Source: an uncultured Sphingomonadaceae bacterium
GTDB lineage: Bacteria; Pseudomonadota; Alphaproteobacteria; Sphingomonadales; Sphingomonadaceae
NCBI GenBank assembly: GCA_947493955.1
Contig: CANLSQ010000001.1
Location: forward strand, 1,488,001-1,552,000
Reading direction: 5' to 3'
Length of the DNA: 64,000 bases
The position numbers and the translations under genes were made by a program. Below, one piece after another: positions 28,356 to 37,276 of the stretch. Numbering within the stretch: the first letter of the stretch is position 1; each line of letters opens with the position of its first letter. The notes below the pieces were generated by a model. The model saw nothing but the letters and a program-made list of their open reading frames with translations. It was not told the origin of the DNA and made no database searches.

Positions 28356-28601
28356 ATGGCAAGTCGCAAAGAAATTATGGCCAAGGTGGAAGCCTTGATC
28401 GGACCATTCAACAATAAGGGCGTCGAATTGAAAGACGACACCACCTTTGCAGGAGATCTGGAGTGGGACAGCCTGACGGTGATGGATTTTGTCGCTGCAG
28501 TGGAAGATGAATTTGACATCATCATCACCATGAATATGCAGGCCGAAATCGAGAATGTCGGTCAACTTGCCGATGCCGTTGCCAAGTTGATGGATCAATA
28601 A
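28356..28601 (+). CDS. Acyl carrier protein associated with serine palmitoyltransferase
   Basis: An 81-aa acyl carrier protein. The phosphopantetheine site is the Ser in LEWDSLTVMDF, in the conserved helix-2 position. The ATG at 28356 follows GGGGA; the longer upstream frame crosses the preceding promoter region. It lies 54 bases before spt. In Sphingomonas and Caulobacter a dedicated carrier protein (AcpR) next to spt delivers the acyl chain for sphingoid base synthesis, and this is the likely role here. Confidence 0.9.
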   Translation: MASRKEIMAKVEALIGPFNNKGVELKDDTTFAGDLEWDSLTVMDFVAAVEDEFDIIITMNMQAEIENVGQLADAVAKLMDQ

Positions 28602-28610
28602 CACCATTAT

Positions 28611-28639
28611 CGTCATGCTGACCCTGTTTCAGAATGACG
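28611..28639. repeat. REP-like palindrome between acp and spt
   Basis: CGTCAT-G-CTGA (28611-28621) pairs with TCAG-A-ATGACG (28629-28639) around a 7-base loop, with one G/A mismatch. It resembles the short cgtcatgctga/tttcag intergenic palindromes common in sphingomonads. It could modulate the acp/spt expression ratio as an RNA hairpin. Confidence 0.55.
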
Positions 28640-28655
28640 AAAACACGAGAGTATA

Positions 28656-29855
28656 ATGACCGATCTTCTGAGCAAATATGATCCCCTGATTCAGGAACGC
28701 GAAACCCTGCTTGCAACGGGTGTGAAAGACCCCTTCTCCCTCGTCATGGAAGAGGTGAAGTCACCAACGGTCGCCATTTGCAATGGCAAGGAAACCATCC
28801 TGCTTGGCACTTATAATTATATGGGCATGACCTTTGATGATGATGTCCAGCAGGCGGGACTGCAGGCGCTCAAGGATTTTGGCTCCGGAACAACAGGCAG
28901 CCGCGTGCTCAACGGCACATACAGCCCACACAAGGATTGCGAAGAAGCACTCAAAGAATTTTACGCGATGGACCATGCGATGGTCTTTTCCACTGGCTAT
29001 CAGGCAAATTTGGGAATTATCTCTGCGCTGGCCGGCAAGGGTGATTATGTTATTCTGGATATCGACAGCCATGCGTCCATTTATGATGGCTGTTCCATGG
29101 GCAATGCAGAAATTGTCGCGTTCCGCCACAATGATGTCGAAGCACTGGAAAAACGGCTGAAGCGCCTGCCCGCAGACGCTGGCAAGCTTGTCGTGCTTGA
29201 AGGCGTCTATTCGATGCTTGGCGATGTTGCACCGCTCAAGGAAATGATCCGTATCTGCAAAGAAAATGGCGCAATGACCTTGGTTGATGAAGCGCACTCA
29301 ATGGGCTTTATCGGTGAAAATGGCCGCGGCGTCTGTGAAGAACAAGGCGTTATCGACGATGTCGATTTCATCATTGGAACGTTCAGCAAGTCAGTGGGAA
29401 CAGTCGGCGGATTCTGCGTCTCAAACCATCCAAAATTTGAAATCATGCGGCTGGTTTGTCGCCCCTATGTGTTCACGGCCTCTCTACCACCGAGCGTAAT
29501 GGCGACTGCGAGCACCTCGATCCGTAAGCTGATGCACAGCGGCAACAAGCGCGCGCATTTATGGGAAAACAGCAAGAAACTCCACAAAGGCTTGCGTGAT
29601 CTGGGCTTTGAACTCGGTACGCCTGAAGCACAAAGTGCGATTATCGCGGTTATCATGCCGGACCTCGAGCGCGGCGCCATGATGTGGCAGGCTCTGCTAG
29701 CAGAAGGCCTCTACGTCAATCTGGCGCGTCCACCAGCAACACCGGCAAACATGACCTTGTTGCGTTGCTCACTTTGTGCCGAGCATACGACCGAGCAGGT
29801 CGACCAGATCCTGGGCATGTTTGAAGCGGCTGGCAAAGCGGTTGGAGCGATCTGA
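28656..29855 (+). CDS. spt: Serine palmitoyltransferase
   Basis: A 399-aa PLP enzyme of the alpha-oxoamine synthase family. The PLP lysine is Lys245 in GTFSKSVGTVGG, with His139 (stacking), Asp211 and His214 (DEAHSMG) also in place. It is soluble, without the membrane helix of eukaryotic enzymes, as in Sphingomonas paucimobilis. It condenses L-serine with an acyl thioester to 3-ketosphinganine, the first step of sphingolipid synthesis. The preceding carrier protein gene supports this over the related KBL or BioF reactions. Confidence 0.95.
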   Translation: MTDLLSKYDPLIQERETLLATGVKDPFSLVMEEVKSPTVAICNGKETILLGTYNYMGMTFDDDVQQAGLQALKDFGSGTTGSRVLNGTYSPHKDCEEALKEFYAMDHAMVFSTGYQANLGIISALAGKGDYVILDIDSHASIYDGCSMGNAEIVAFRHNDVEALEKRLKRLPADAGKLVVLEGVYSMLGDVAPLKEMIRICKENGAMTLVDEAHSMGFIGENGRGVCEEQGVIDDVDFIIGTFSKSVGTVGGFCVSNHPKFEIMRLVCRPYVFTASLPPSVMATASTSIRKLMHSGNKRAHLWENSKKLHKGLRDLGFELGTPEAQSAIIAVIMPDLERGAMMWQALLAEGLYVNLARPPATPANMTLLRCSLCAEHTTEQVDQILGMFEAAGKAVGAI

Positions 29856-29876
29856 TCCTCCTTGTAGGAGATACGA

Positions 29877-30671
29877 ATGACTAACAGCCTCCTAATCGAA
29901 CAACGCGGCCCGATTGAAATTCTCTCGCTCAATCGACCGGACAAGCTCAATACGATGAACGAAGACATGATCTTCGCGCTGCAGGACTATTTTCGAGGGC
30001 TGCAGGACCGGCATGATATCCGGGTTGTGCTCTTTCGCGCAGAGGGACGGGCCTTTTGCGCAGGCCTTGATATAGGTGCCTGGAAAAATGATGGCTCACG
30101 TGGGCAGGTTCAACATATCTGGCGGACGCAGCGATCCATCGCCACGGTCATGCAACTGATGCGGCAATGTCCGCAGCCGATCATATCATTGGCTCAGGGC
30201 GCAGCCTGCGGTGGCGGTTTTTCTCTGCTGCTCGCCAGTGATGTCCGTTATGGCGCACCCAGCCTGAAAATGAACGCGGCCTATATCAAAATCGGCCTTG
30301 GCGGATGCGATATGGGATCGAGCTATTTCCTGCCGCGGCTGGTGGGATCTTCGCTCGCATCGGAATTACTTCTGACCGGCCGTTTCATTCATGCTGAACG
30401 CGCCGAAAAACTGGGGCTAATCAGCGAAGTTGCTGACGAAGACAAATTGGTCAGCACCGGTCTCTCTCTCGCGGAAGAAATGCTCGATACAGCGCCCATG
30501 GGCCTGCGTCTGACCAAAGATGCTCTTAACCGCAATATCGACGCTCAGAGTTTTGAAGCGGCCATGGCGATTGAAGACCGACAGCAAGCCATGCTCAGCA
30601 TGACCGAGGACAGCCGCGAAGCCGCCAAAGCCTTTTTCAGCAAACGCAAGCCAGACTATAAGGACCGCTAG
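29877..30671 (+). CDS. Crotonase-family protein (enoyl-CoA hydratase-like)
   Basis: A 264-aa crotonase following spt by 21 bases, with TAGGAG as ribosome site. The site is itself the right arm of a short CTCCT/AGGAG hairpin. The active-site segments are GRAFCAGLDIG, GAACGGGFSLLLA and GLGGCDMGSSYFLPR. As in the gene at 6648, the first catalytic Glu is missing (Ser after GGGF) while an Asp is kept in the second loop. The neighbourhood suggests a role in fatty acyl supply or turnover, but no direct evidence links it to sphingolipids. Confidence 0.85.
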   Translation: MTNSLLIEQRGPIEILSLNRPDKLNTMNEDMIFALQDYFRGLQDRHDIRVVLFRAEGRAFCAGLDIGAWKNDGSRGQVQHIWRTQRSIATVMQLMRQCPQPIISLAQGAACGGGFSLLLASDVRYGAPSLKMNAAYIKIGLGGCDMGSSYFLPRLVGSSLASELLLTGRFIHAERAEKLGLISEVADEDKLVSTGLSLAEEMLDTAPMGLRLTKDALNRNIDAQSFEAAMAIEDRQQAMLSMTEDSREAAKAFFSKRKPDYKDR

Positions 30672-30680
30672 ATCGATCGC

Positions 30681-31076
30681 TTAACGATCGCGATTTTCGG
30701 TGCCCTGCCCTGCCGTAATGAAGAGTGCGGTTGCTTCTCCTTCCACGTCTGCCGTGTGCCAGACTCCGGGGGGATTGATCGCATATTCGCCCTCCCCGAG
30801 CGCGATTTGTCGCACCGACCCATTATCCATTTGCTGAATGAGGGTCATTTCACCTTTAATACACATGACAACTTCAGCACCGACAGGATGCATTTCCCAT
30901 ACTGTCCACGGTTCGGTAAAATAGTGTAGGGATACTAAGCGCCCCTCTGCTCCATCATTGGCATGACGTTCACCATAGGCCTGATACCAGGCCGGATCGC
31001 CAGTGAAAGGAGGTTCGGAAAATGCTGTTGCACCTAGCCCCAGATGTATCGGGTTATTGGTTAGTTTATCAGCCAT
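30681..31076 (-). CDS. Cupin-domain protein
   Basis: A 131-aa single-domain cupin starting at the ATG 31076, which follows GGAGG. The double-stranded beta-helix motifs are visible as HPVGAEVVMCIKGEMTL and GEYAINPPGVWHTAD, with His and Glu residues at the metal-binding positions. The longer frame from 31136 is unlikely. It is the last gene of a minus-strand run with the Tam41-like, lipid kinase and DUF2141 genes. Substrate unknown. Confidence 0.82.
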   Translation of the reverse strand: MADKLTNNPIHLGLGATAFSEPPFTGDPAWYQAYGERHANDGAEGRLVSLHYFTEPWTVWEMHPVGAEVVMCIKGEMTLIQQMDNGSVRQIALGEGEYAINPPGVWHTADVEGEATALFITAGQGTENRDR

Positions 31077-31113
31077 AGTAGCGCCTCCCTGAAATACCGA
31101 CGCATATTCTACC

Positions 31114-32016
31114 CTATTTAATCGCACCACCGGCAATTAATCTTGGTAACATCGTGAGCGCCCCCAGTATCGGCCATTTGCGCTGCCATGGCTTGATCAC
31201 ATAATTCGTCCCGGCATGGCGGTTGATCTTCCATGCAAGGTAATCAATCCCGCCAGCATAGGTTCCAGACGCTTTTGCCAGCCGAGCCAGAGTCAAGAGT
31301 TTGCCATTCCGGCGCAGCACCTTCCAGCGTTGCTCCGCTTCTGCAGTCGACATCTCGTCAGATTCTGATGGATCCTGATCTTGCAGGGTTACCATGGTGG
31401 CGAGACCAAAACGTTGATAGCGCTCCGGATCAGCATCAACGACGGAGCCAGGGCGATTGGCTCGTTCGGCCCGTAACTCTGCCCCATAAGTCAGCTCGAA
31501 ACCCCGATGCCAGATCAGTATGGGCGCCTGCGGCTGACTTCCCAGCACCGGCAATGTGAGCTCAAACAGGGTCACGGGCGCTCGGGCAATCGCCGCAACA
31601 ATTTTTTCACGCGCTGCCTTGTCGGCACTCCAGACCAGACGGGACGGCTGCGCAAAGCGCGCCCATACACTCACAGCGCTAGCCTCCAGTCCGTTTAACC
31701 TGTGAAAATCCTCTTCGCTCAGCACTGCAATTTTAGCGACCAACCCATCATGTTCCGCCGGAAAGACATTCGGCGGCAGCAACTTGTTAGCCCGGACCAG
31801 CCAGCTTTTGCCGTAGGCTGATTCATAGCTGGACACGATCAGATAGAAATCCAGCATCTGCCCCTCTAGCTCGGTCGTGCGAAGACAAGAACCATAAAAG
31901 AGTACAGCGCGGGACGCATCGCCATATTGCGCAGCGACCGCCTCTGCGAAAGCAGATACACGAGGATCAACCGGCTCTGCCAGCTCCTCTTCTACAAGGG
32001 GTTTCAGATGATTCAC
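31114..32016 (-). CDS. Tam41-like nucleotidyltransferase-fold protein
   Basis: A 300-aa protein starting at GTG. The segment FYGSCLRTTELEG then QMLDFYLIV (about residues 40-60) resembles the GS...MLDF active site of Tam41, the mitochondrial phosphatidate cytidylyltransferase. Ser43 and Asp56 would be the nucleotide/metal site; a second Asp of the classical motif is replaced by Tyr. It is 15 bases downstream of a lipid kinase gene, so a product of that kinase, such as a phosphorylated ceramide or diacylglycerol, is a plausible substrate. The reaction is inference. Confidence 0.6.
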   Translation of the reverse strand: MNHLKPLVEEELAEPVDPRVSAFAEAVAAQYGDASRAVLFYGSCLRTTELEGQMLDFYLIVSSYESAYGKSWLVRANKLLPPNVFPAEHDGLVAKIAVLSEEDFHRLNGLEASAVSVWARFAQPSRLVWSADKAAREKIVAAIARAPVTLFELTLPVLGSQPQAPILIWHRGFELTYGAELRAERANRPGSVVDADPERYQRFGLATMVTLQDQDPSESDEMSTAEAEQRWKVLRRNGKLLTLARLAKASGTYAGGIDYLAWKINRHAGTNYVIKPWQRKWPILGALTMLPRLIAGGAIK

Positions 32017-32031
32017 CCGGCGGATGATAGC

Positions 32032-33006
32032 CTAAGCAGCGAGGCGAAGGAAAGATACCGGCTTGGTTGATTTCAAAACAATCGGCTGGCCTTCCTTTGC
32101 GCGGAACAGTTCGCCATCCATAACAACGTTGCTATTCTTACCTTCAATCCGGATCATGTCACCCTGCTCGAGATGAATACCTTTTTGCACGGTTTTACCG
32201 AGCCGGCCAAATAATACCGACAGGATGAAACGAACCAGCACCATCGGTTTCTGGTCGATCGCCATGAATTGCAGGCGTCCGCGCTTGCTCCGTGAACGTG
32301 TAAACCGGCGCATCAACAATAGTTTTTCCAGTGTCGTTACGATCAGAATTGCAAAATTGCCTTGATATTGCCCCTTTTTGATCAGCGAAATACTGATCGG
32401 CGAGGGCCGGTTCGGTAGAAACTTTGCTCTTATTCCAAACAGAACCGAAGCCAGCGCCGCAAAAACCGTCAAAACATGGGAAGCCGCATTGGGCAGGCCC
32501 AAAGGATAAATTTTGTGACGGCAATAAAGAATAAACTCGGACAGGCCAGCGCCGCCAAGGAACATGCCGAGGACGACCTTGCTATCTTTGTTGCCATCAG
32601 ACAAGGCGATCAGTTCGCGGTCGACCAGATGCTCATGTAGATCATGTTTTGCCATTTCGACAATACGTTCCAGCGCCTTTAATGGATTACCCTCTGCGCC
32701 AAGGTCCAGGGCGATCAAGTTGGTTTTGCCATTGGGCAGTACGGCAACTGGCGGCGGATTGTCGCCAAAATGCCCGCCCTGATACAATTCGGTGAGAGCG
32801 GCCTGAACGGTGCCATCACCACCGTTAATCACGAGAACCTTGGGTTTCACTCTGGCGATGGTTTGCAGCGCCTTGGTGATCTCATCAACAGCATCCACCT
32901 CATAGTGGAAAACATCGCAGTTTTTGACGCAATAAGAGCGCACTTCCGGCAATATCGCACGGTTACCCGTGGAATTTGGATTAGAAAGTAGCGCTACATT
33001 GGCCAT
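32032..33006 (-). CDS. Diacylglycerol/ceramide kinase family lipid kinase
   Basis: A 324-aa DAGK-catalytic-domain protein. The ATP site shows LSNPNSTGN near the N-terminus and NGGDGTVQAAL (61-71), and a C-terminal beta domain ends in FRAKEGQPIVLKS. In Caulobacter a kinase of this family, CpgB, phosphorylates ceramide and lies near spt. Its position 2.2 kb from spt and within 4.3 kb of the ceramide synthase supports ceramide as substrate here, though diacylglycerol cannot be excluded from sequence. Confidence 0.8.
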   Translation of the reverse strand: MANVALLSNPNSTGNRAILPEVRSYCVKNCDVFHYEVDAVDEITKALQTIARVKPKVLVINGGDGTVQAALTELYQGGHFGDNPPPVAVLPNGKTNLIALDLGAEGNPLKALERIVEMAKHDLHEHLVDRELIALSDGNKDSKVVLGMFLGGAGLSEFILYCRHKIYPLGLPNAASHVLTVFAALASVLFGIRAKFLPNRPSPISISLIKKGQYQGNFAILIVTTLEKLLLMRRFTRSRSKRGRLQFMAIDQKPMVLVRFILSVLFGRLGKTVQKGIHLEQGDMIRIEGKNSNVVMDGELFRAKEGQPIVLKSTKPVSFLRLAA

Positions 33007-33041
33007 TATTCGATTGCCTGTTTCTCTTTAATATCTGCCCA

Positions 33042-33524
33042 TCACAGATATTTCATTTTGATACTGATAGATTTCACTTCGTCACCGACCGCAAATTTGG
33101 TCTTCTTGTAACTGGGTTTCCCCAGGTTAAAGATATTGATGCTCGGATTGTTCGACATACCGCCACCATCTTTGGAAATATCGGTCTTGCCATTGCCATT
33201 CACGTCATGGCGCACGGCAATGCCATACATCCCACTGGATGGGACGGGCACGCAAAAGGTCATATTGTTGTTCTTTGCCGGCGCTTCAATCCGGTTGATC
33301 CAGGCGCCTTTCTTTAGCCATTCTGCCTTGGTCCCGCGATAACTTTGCACCCGGATTTTTCCGGATGCCGCCTTGACGCCACTTATATTCACCAAGACGG
33401 CAGGACCATTTCCGGCCTGACATCTGCTCAAATCATTCGAAATTTTCTGTCCAGCGGTCGCTGCCGATACTGGCATGGCCAAAAGGGCGGTTGAAAGCGC
33501 AAAAGACGCAGCAATTTTCAACAT
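33042..33524 (-). CDS. DUF2141 exported protein
   Basis: A 160-aa protein with a signal peptide ending near residue 23 (SAATA). The mature part has the DUF2141 pattern: VLVNISGVKAASGKIRVQSY, YGIAVRHDVNGNGK and SINIFNLGKPSY. TAGGAG precedes the ATG at 33524. It is the first gene of the minus-strand run DUF2141, lipid kinase, Tam41-like, cupin, and is divergent from lptF. Function of the family is unknown. Confidence 0.82.
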   Translation of the reverse strand: MLKIAASFALSTALLAMPVSAATAGQKISNDLSRCQAGNGPAVLVNISGVKAASGKIRVQSYRGTKAEWLKKGAWINRIEAPAKNNNMTFCVPVPSSGMYGIAVRHDVNGNGKTDISKDGGGMSNNPSINIFNLGKPSYKKTKFAVGDEVKSISIKMKYL

Positions 33525-33649
33525 GACGAAAATACTCCTAGTCGTTATACCCGCGTTCAAACTGCGGCGGATAGAGAATCAACCCCCTGATATAAATGTG
33601 GTTATGAAAATGATTTGCGGCAGAAACATGGTAAGAGGGCGACGATAAG

Positions 33650-34861
33650 TTGAAATTTCTCAGTTCCACTGATCGCTACATAGCCCGTTTGATCGCCGTT
33701 CCGCTGTTTAGCACGCTGGTTATCGCCGCGATGTTGCTCGTACTCGAAAAGATGTTGCGGCTATTTGACTTTGTTGCGGCAGAGGGCGGACCGGTCAGTG
33801 TGGTTTGGCGAATGCTGGCCAACCTTATTCCAGAATATCTCTCACTCGGAATTCCTATCGGCCTGCTGCTGGGAATATTACTAGCCTTTCGAAAACTGGC
33901 CCTAAGCTCCGAACTGGATGTTTTTCGGGCGGTTGGTCAGGGATATGCCCGTCTTTTGAAAGTGCCGTACATGTTCGCAGTGTCACTGATGCTGGTGAAT
34001 CTTGCATTGGTCGGATTCATCCAGCCGCTGTCGCGCTATTATTATGAAGAACTGCGCTTTGAATTGCGCTCCGGTGCGCTGGGAGCGTCGATAAAAGTCG
34101 GTGAATTCACCAATTTGGGCTCCAGAATGACGATGCGGATCGAAGAAAGCCGTGATAACGGAACCAAATTAAGCGGTATGTTTGTCCGGGCTGAAAACAA
34201 ATCCGGTCAAATCGTATCCGTAACCGCAGAAAATGGCCAGTTTCTGGCGACTGATGATCCCGATACAATCATATTGCGTTTGTCTCAAGGTGTGCTGATC
34301 CATGATGCGCCAACTTACGAAAAACCGAGGATATTAAGCTTTAGCAGCCATGATCTTCCTATCGACCTTCCGGATATCGAAGCCTTTCGATCGAGAGGTG
34401 GTGCAGACTTGGAATACACAATTCCGGAGCTTGTCAGAGTGGGACTGGATCAAGATCGCTCCGAGACCGAGCGCAATCAAAGCCGCGCAAACTTCCATTT
34501 CCGGATGGTCGAAGTGGTCATGATGTTGTTGATGCCGCTATTGGCTGTGGCCTTGGCAATACCGCCAAAAAGATCCAATTCCGCGCTTGGTGTCTTCATT
34601 TCGATCGTAATGATCGTGACTTATCACAAGGTCAACCAATATGGCGAAGACTTGGGAGCGCTCGGCATTGTTGACCCCATTATCGCTCTGTGGGTTCCAT
34701 TCGCGCTGTTCGGCGGGCTCATTATCTGGATGTATCATATGGTCGCGAATGTTCCAGGCGGACAGCCAATCGCTGCACTGGAAAAGGCTTTTTCAAAGTT
34801 TGGCGGTGTGTTCAAAAGCATTCTCAATTTCAATCGAAAGCGCGCCGATGTTCGGGATTAG
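33650..34861 (+). CDS. lptF: LptF/LptG-family ABC transporter permease (LptF-like)
   Basis: A 403-aa YjgP/YjgQ-family permease with six helices in two groups of three around a periplasmic beta-jellyroll domain (about residues 130-260). It starts at TTG. LptF and LptG form the inner-membrane heterodimer that extracts LPS in most Gram-negative bacteria. Sphingomonads use glycosphingolipids in place of LPS, so the natural cargo here may be a sphingolipid; this is inference. The lptG-like gene follows after 39 bases. Confidence 0.88.
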   Translation: MKFLSSTDRYIARLIAVPLFSTLVIAAMLLVLEKMLRLFDFVAAEGGPVSVVWRMLANLIPEYLSLGIPIGLLLGILLAFRKLALSSELDVFRAVGQGYARLLKVPYMFAVSLMLVNLALVGFIQPLSRYYYEELRFELRSGALGASIKVGEFTNLGSRMTMRIEESRDNGTKLSGMFVRAENKSGQIVSVTAENGQFLATDDPDTIILRLSQGVLIHDAPTYEKPRILSFSSHDLPIDLPDIEAFRSRGGADLEYTIPELVRVGLDQDRSETERNQSRANFHFRMVEVVMMLLMPLLAVALAIPPKRSNSALGVFISIVMIVTYHKVNQYGEDLGALGIVDPIIALWVPFALFGGLIIWMYHMVANVPGGQPIAALEKAFSKFGGVFKSILNFNRKRADVRD

Positions 34862-34900
34862 ACCTAATGGCCTCAGCGACATGAACGGAGACGCATAGAC

Positions 34901-35989
34901 ATGGATTTTTTCCCGTCGCGAACGCTCGCCCTTTACATGGCAAAAATGCTGATGTTACGAACCTTGGCCGTGCTCGCGCTTTTGGTGCTGGTGCTGCAGG
35001 CGCTGGACCTACTCGGTGAAAGCGGGCGCATTCTCGCGCAGGAAGGAAATGGGCAGAGTGAACTGTGGACTTACGTTACTTGGCGGGCACCACAGCTCAT
35101 CCAACGTTTTTTACCCTTTGCAGTGCTGTTGGGTACAATCATAACTGCCGCGACGCTAAACCAGAATAGCGAAGTTATTTCGATGAAAGCTGGCGGACTC
35201 TCCGCGCATCAAATTCTGGCGCCTTTAATCATTACGAGCCTGTTCGTCGCCATTATATCTTTTCTGTTCAACGAAATTGTCGTGGCACCGGCTACAGCCA
35301 AGCTCTCAGCCTGGGAGAAGGTTGATTATGGACCAGTACCGGCCGCGAGCAATGTCCGGACCAACGTTTGGGTCAAAGACGGAGACAATCTGATCAACGC
35401 AAAGACCGTGACCGGCCGCGGTACGGATGTGGTTCTGGAAGACATAACTGTCTATAACCGGACCAACAGCGGCCTGCGCAACCTGATGCAGGGTGACGAA
35501 GCACGGTTCACTGGGTCATCCTGGACCGTGACGGGGGTGACACAGTTTAACGTGCTGACCGGCACGGAGGAAAAAAGGGACAGCATCACAGTCGGCGATA
35601 CTTTGCGCCCTGACCAGTTCACGCTTGCCGATGTTAAAGCAGATGGCTTGTCCTTCCCGCAGTTGAGATCCGCTATTGCGGAATTGAAAGAGGCGGGACG
35701 GCCAACAATGGCGCTGGAGGCCAGTCTATGGCACAAGATTTCAGGGCCCTTGTCTGCGGTATTGATGCCGCTACTTGGCGCAGTGGCCGCTTTTGGCCTG
35801 GCGCGATCAGGACAGTTATTCGTCCGCGCGGTACTCGGGATGGCGCTTGGCTTTGCCTATTTTGTCGCAGATAACTTCTCGCTGGCCATGGGAACAATTG
35901 GCGCCTACCCGCCGATATTGGCGGCCTGGGCGCCGTTCATTCTGTTCTTTCTGATCGGCGAAACAGTACTGATAAGAACTGAAGAATAA
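34901..35989 (+). CDS. lptG: LptF/LptG-family ABC transporter permease (LptG-like)
   Basis: A 362-aa partner permease with the same 3 + jellyroll + 3 helix plan. The first helix contains RTLAVLALLVLVLQALDLL. GGAGAC lies upstream of the ATG. The order lptF-lptG is the usual one. The gene converges on the desaturase gene with 2 bases between stops. Confidence 0.88.
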   Translation: MDFFPSRTLALYMAKMLMLRTLAVLALLVLVLQALDLLGESGRILAQEGNGQSELWTYVTWRAPQLIQRFLPFAVLLGTIITAATLNQNSEVISMKAGGLSAHQILAPLIITSLFVAIISFLFNEIVVAPATAKLSAWEKVDYGPVPAASNVRTNVWVKDGDNLINAKTVTGRGTDVVLEDITVYNRTNSGLRNLMQGDEARFTGSSWTVTGVTQFNVLTGTEEKRDSITVGDTLRPDQFTLADVKADGLSFPQLRSAIAELKEAGRPTMALEASLWHKISGPLSAVLMPLLGAVAAFGLARSGQLFVRAVLGMALGFAYFVADNFSLAMGTIGAYPPILAAWAPFILFFLIGETVLIRTEE

Positions 35990-35991
35990 GC

Positions 35992-37086
35992 TTAGTTGGC
36001 GGCGGTTGACTGGCTCGACGCCGCGTGACCAGAACTGCCCCGCACCAATCCCATCACCAGACCCCATAAGCTGGTATGATTGGCCCGATAGTAGGTCGAT
36101 CCTTTCGGCAACGCTTCGGCAATACGCCGATGTGCCTCACCCAGTCCATGATAAGGAACGCCCGGCAACAAGTGGTGTAACGCATGATAGCGCAGTCCAA
36201 CTGGCGCCCACAAAGCTGGCAGAAGTCCGGGAGGTGGAACATTGACGCTGTCGAGATATTGCTCGGTCACACTCATGACTTCGCCATCATTTTCCCAGAG
36301 ATGAGCAACCAGCGTGCGAATCTGGTTGAGCACCACCGAGCCCGCGGCAATCGCAACAGCAATCAAAAATGCTCTTAATGGCAAAAACCCGGTAGCCACG
36401 GCGGTCAAGACAACAATGGCCCAGATGCTTGCCGCAATTTCCTGCGCATACCACTGCTTTTTAAACTCGCCCTCAGGTGGACGGCGACGGAATTCCGGAT
36501 TGATAATCAGACCGGAATAACGCTCAACAACCAGTTTTCGAAGTGGCGGAATCACTGCGGATAACGGCGCCAGCAGCCCATAGCGAATAAACAGACCAAC
36601 CGGGGCCAATGCCGATACCAGCACAAACAACGGCACAGTGTAGGGTTTCATAAGGGCCAGCGGCAAATATTCCGGATCTTCAACGGTACCATAGCGCGTG
36701 CGAGCATGGTGGAGATTGTGGATCCCTTCGTACATGAAAGACGGAAGCAATAGCGGAACACCTATCAGGGCATTCCAAGCGAAGCGGAAACCTGGCAGCG
36801 CACCACGTCGGATATGGGTCAGTTCATGAATGAAGCTGCCTGCCCGATACAGCGCCAGAACCGAGACAATAGCTGACAGTATTGCTAAACCGATATTGTC
36901 CAGCATGACTGCGGCAACCATGGCAGCATAGCCAATTACAGTGGAAGCTAGCAAATCGGACCAATAGATCACCGGGCGAGCGGCATTAAGGTCACGCGTG
37001 ACTTTCGCGGCAGTGCGGATCAGCTCATTGTCATCAAAAGCCGGGGCTTTCGCGGCGTTTGTAGCCTGAGGGGGAGAATGTTTCAT
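35992..37086 (-). CDS. Membrane fatty acid desaturase/hydroxylase
   Basis: A 364-aa integral membrane di-iron enzyme. Three histidine boxes are visible: HELTH (87-91), HNLHH (123-127) and HALHH near residue 316. Paired hydrophobic segments surround them. The family desaturates or hydroxylates acyl chains in lipids. Placed between lptG and the ceramide synthase gene, it is a good candidate for modifying the sphingoid base or its amide-linked fatty acid; an ordinary phospholipid desaturase is the alternative. CAGGA precedes the ATG. Confidence 0.85.
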   Translation of the reverse strand: MKHSPPQATNAAKAPAFDDNELIRTAAKVTRDLNAARPVIYWSDLLASTVIGYAAMVAAVMLDNIGLAILSAIVSVLALYRAGSFIHELTHIRRGALPGFRFAWNALIGVPLLLPSFMYEGIHNLHHARTRYGTVEDPEYLPLALMKPYTVPLFVLVSALAPVGLFIRYGLLAPLSAVIPPLRKLVVERYSGLIINPEFRRRPPEGEFKKQWYAQEIAASIWAIVVLTAVATGFLPLRAFLIAVAIAAGSVVLNQIRTLVAHLWENDGEVMSVTEQYLDSVNVPPPGLLPALWAPVGLRYHALHHLLPGVPYHGLGEAHRRIAEALPKGSTYYRANHTSLWGLVMGLVRGSSGHAASSQSTAAN

Positions 37087-37276
37087 AATATCCTGTCTTC
37101 GTAATGTGATGCCTACAGCAGTACATCATGGCGAGATGATGGCATTGCTATGGTTTCTCGCTCCGGCCTTCAACACAGACGAGACAGGCCCAAGCGCTTG
37201 ACATGCTAGTCTGAATAACGCCACAGCATGGCAAAGCTAAGTGCAAATTATCACGCAAAAGGTGCAAATAATTACA

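Noticed and set aside
30674-30690. CGATCG...CGATCG repeat at the convergent crotonase/cupin stops
   Set aside because: Each arm is itself a palindrome, the stem is only 6 bp, and it overlaps the coding end of the cupin gene, so a terminator call is not supported.
37124-37141. CATCAT/ATGATG short inverted repeat between desaturase and bCerS genes
   Set aside because: Only a 6-bp, A/T-rich stem without a nearby promoter or terminator feature.
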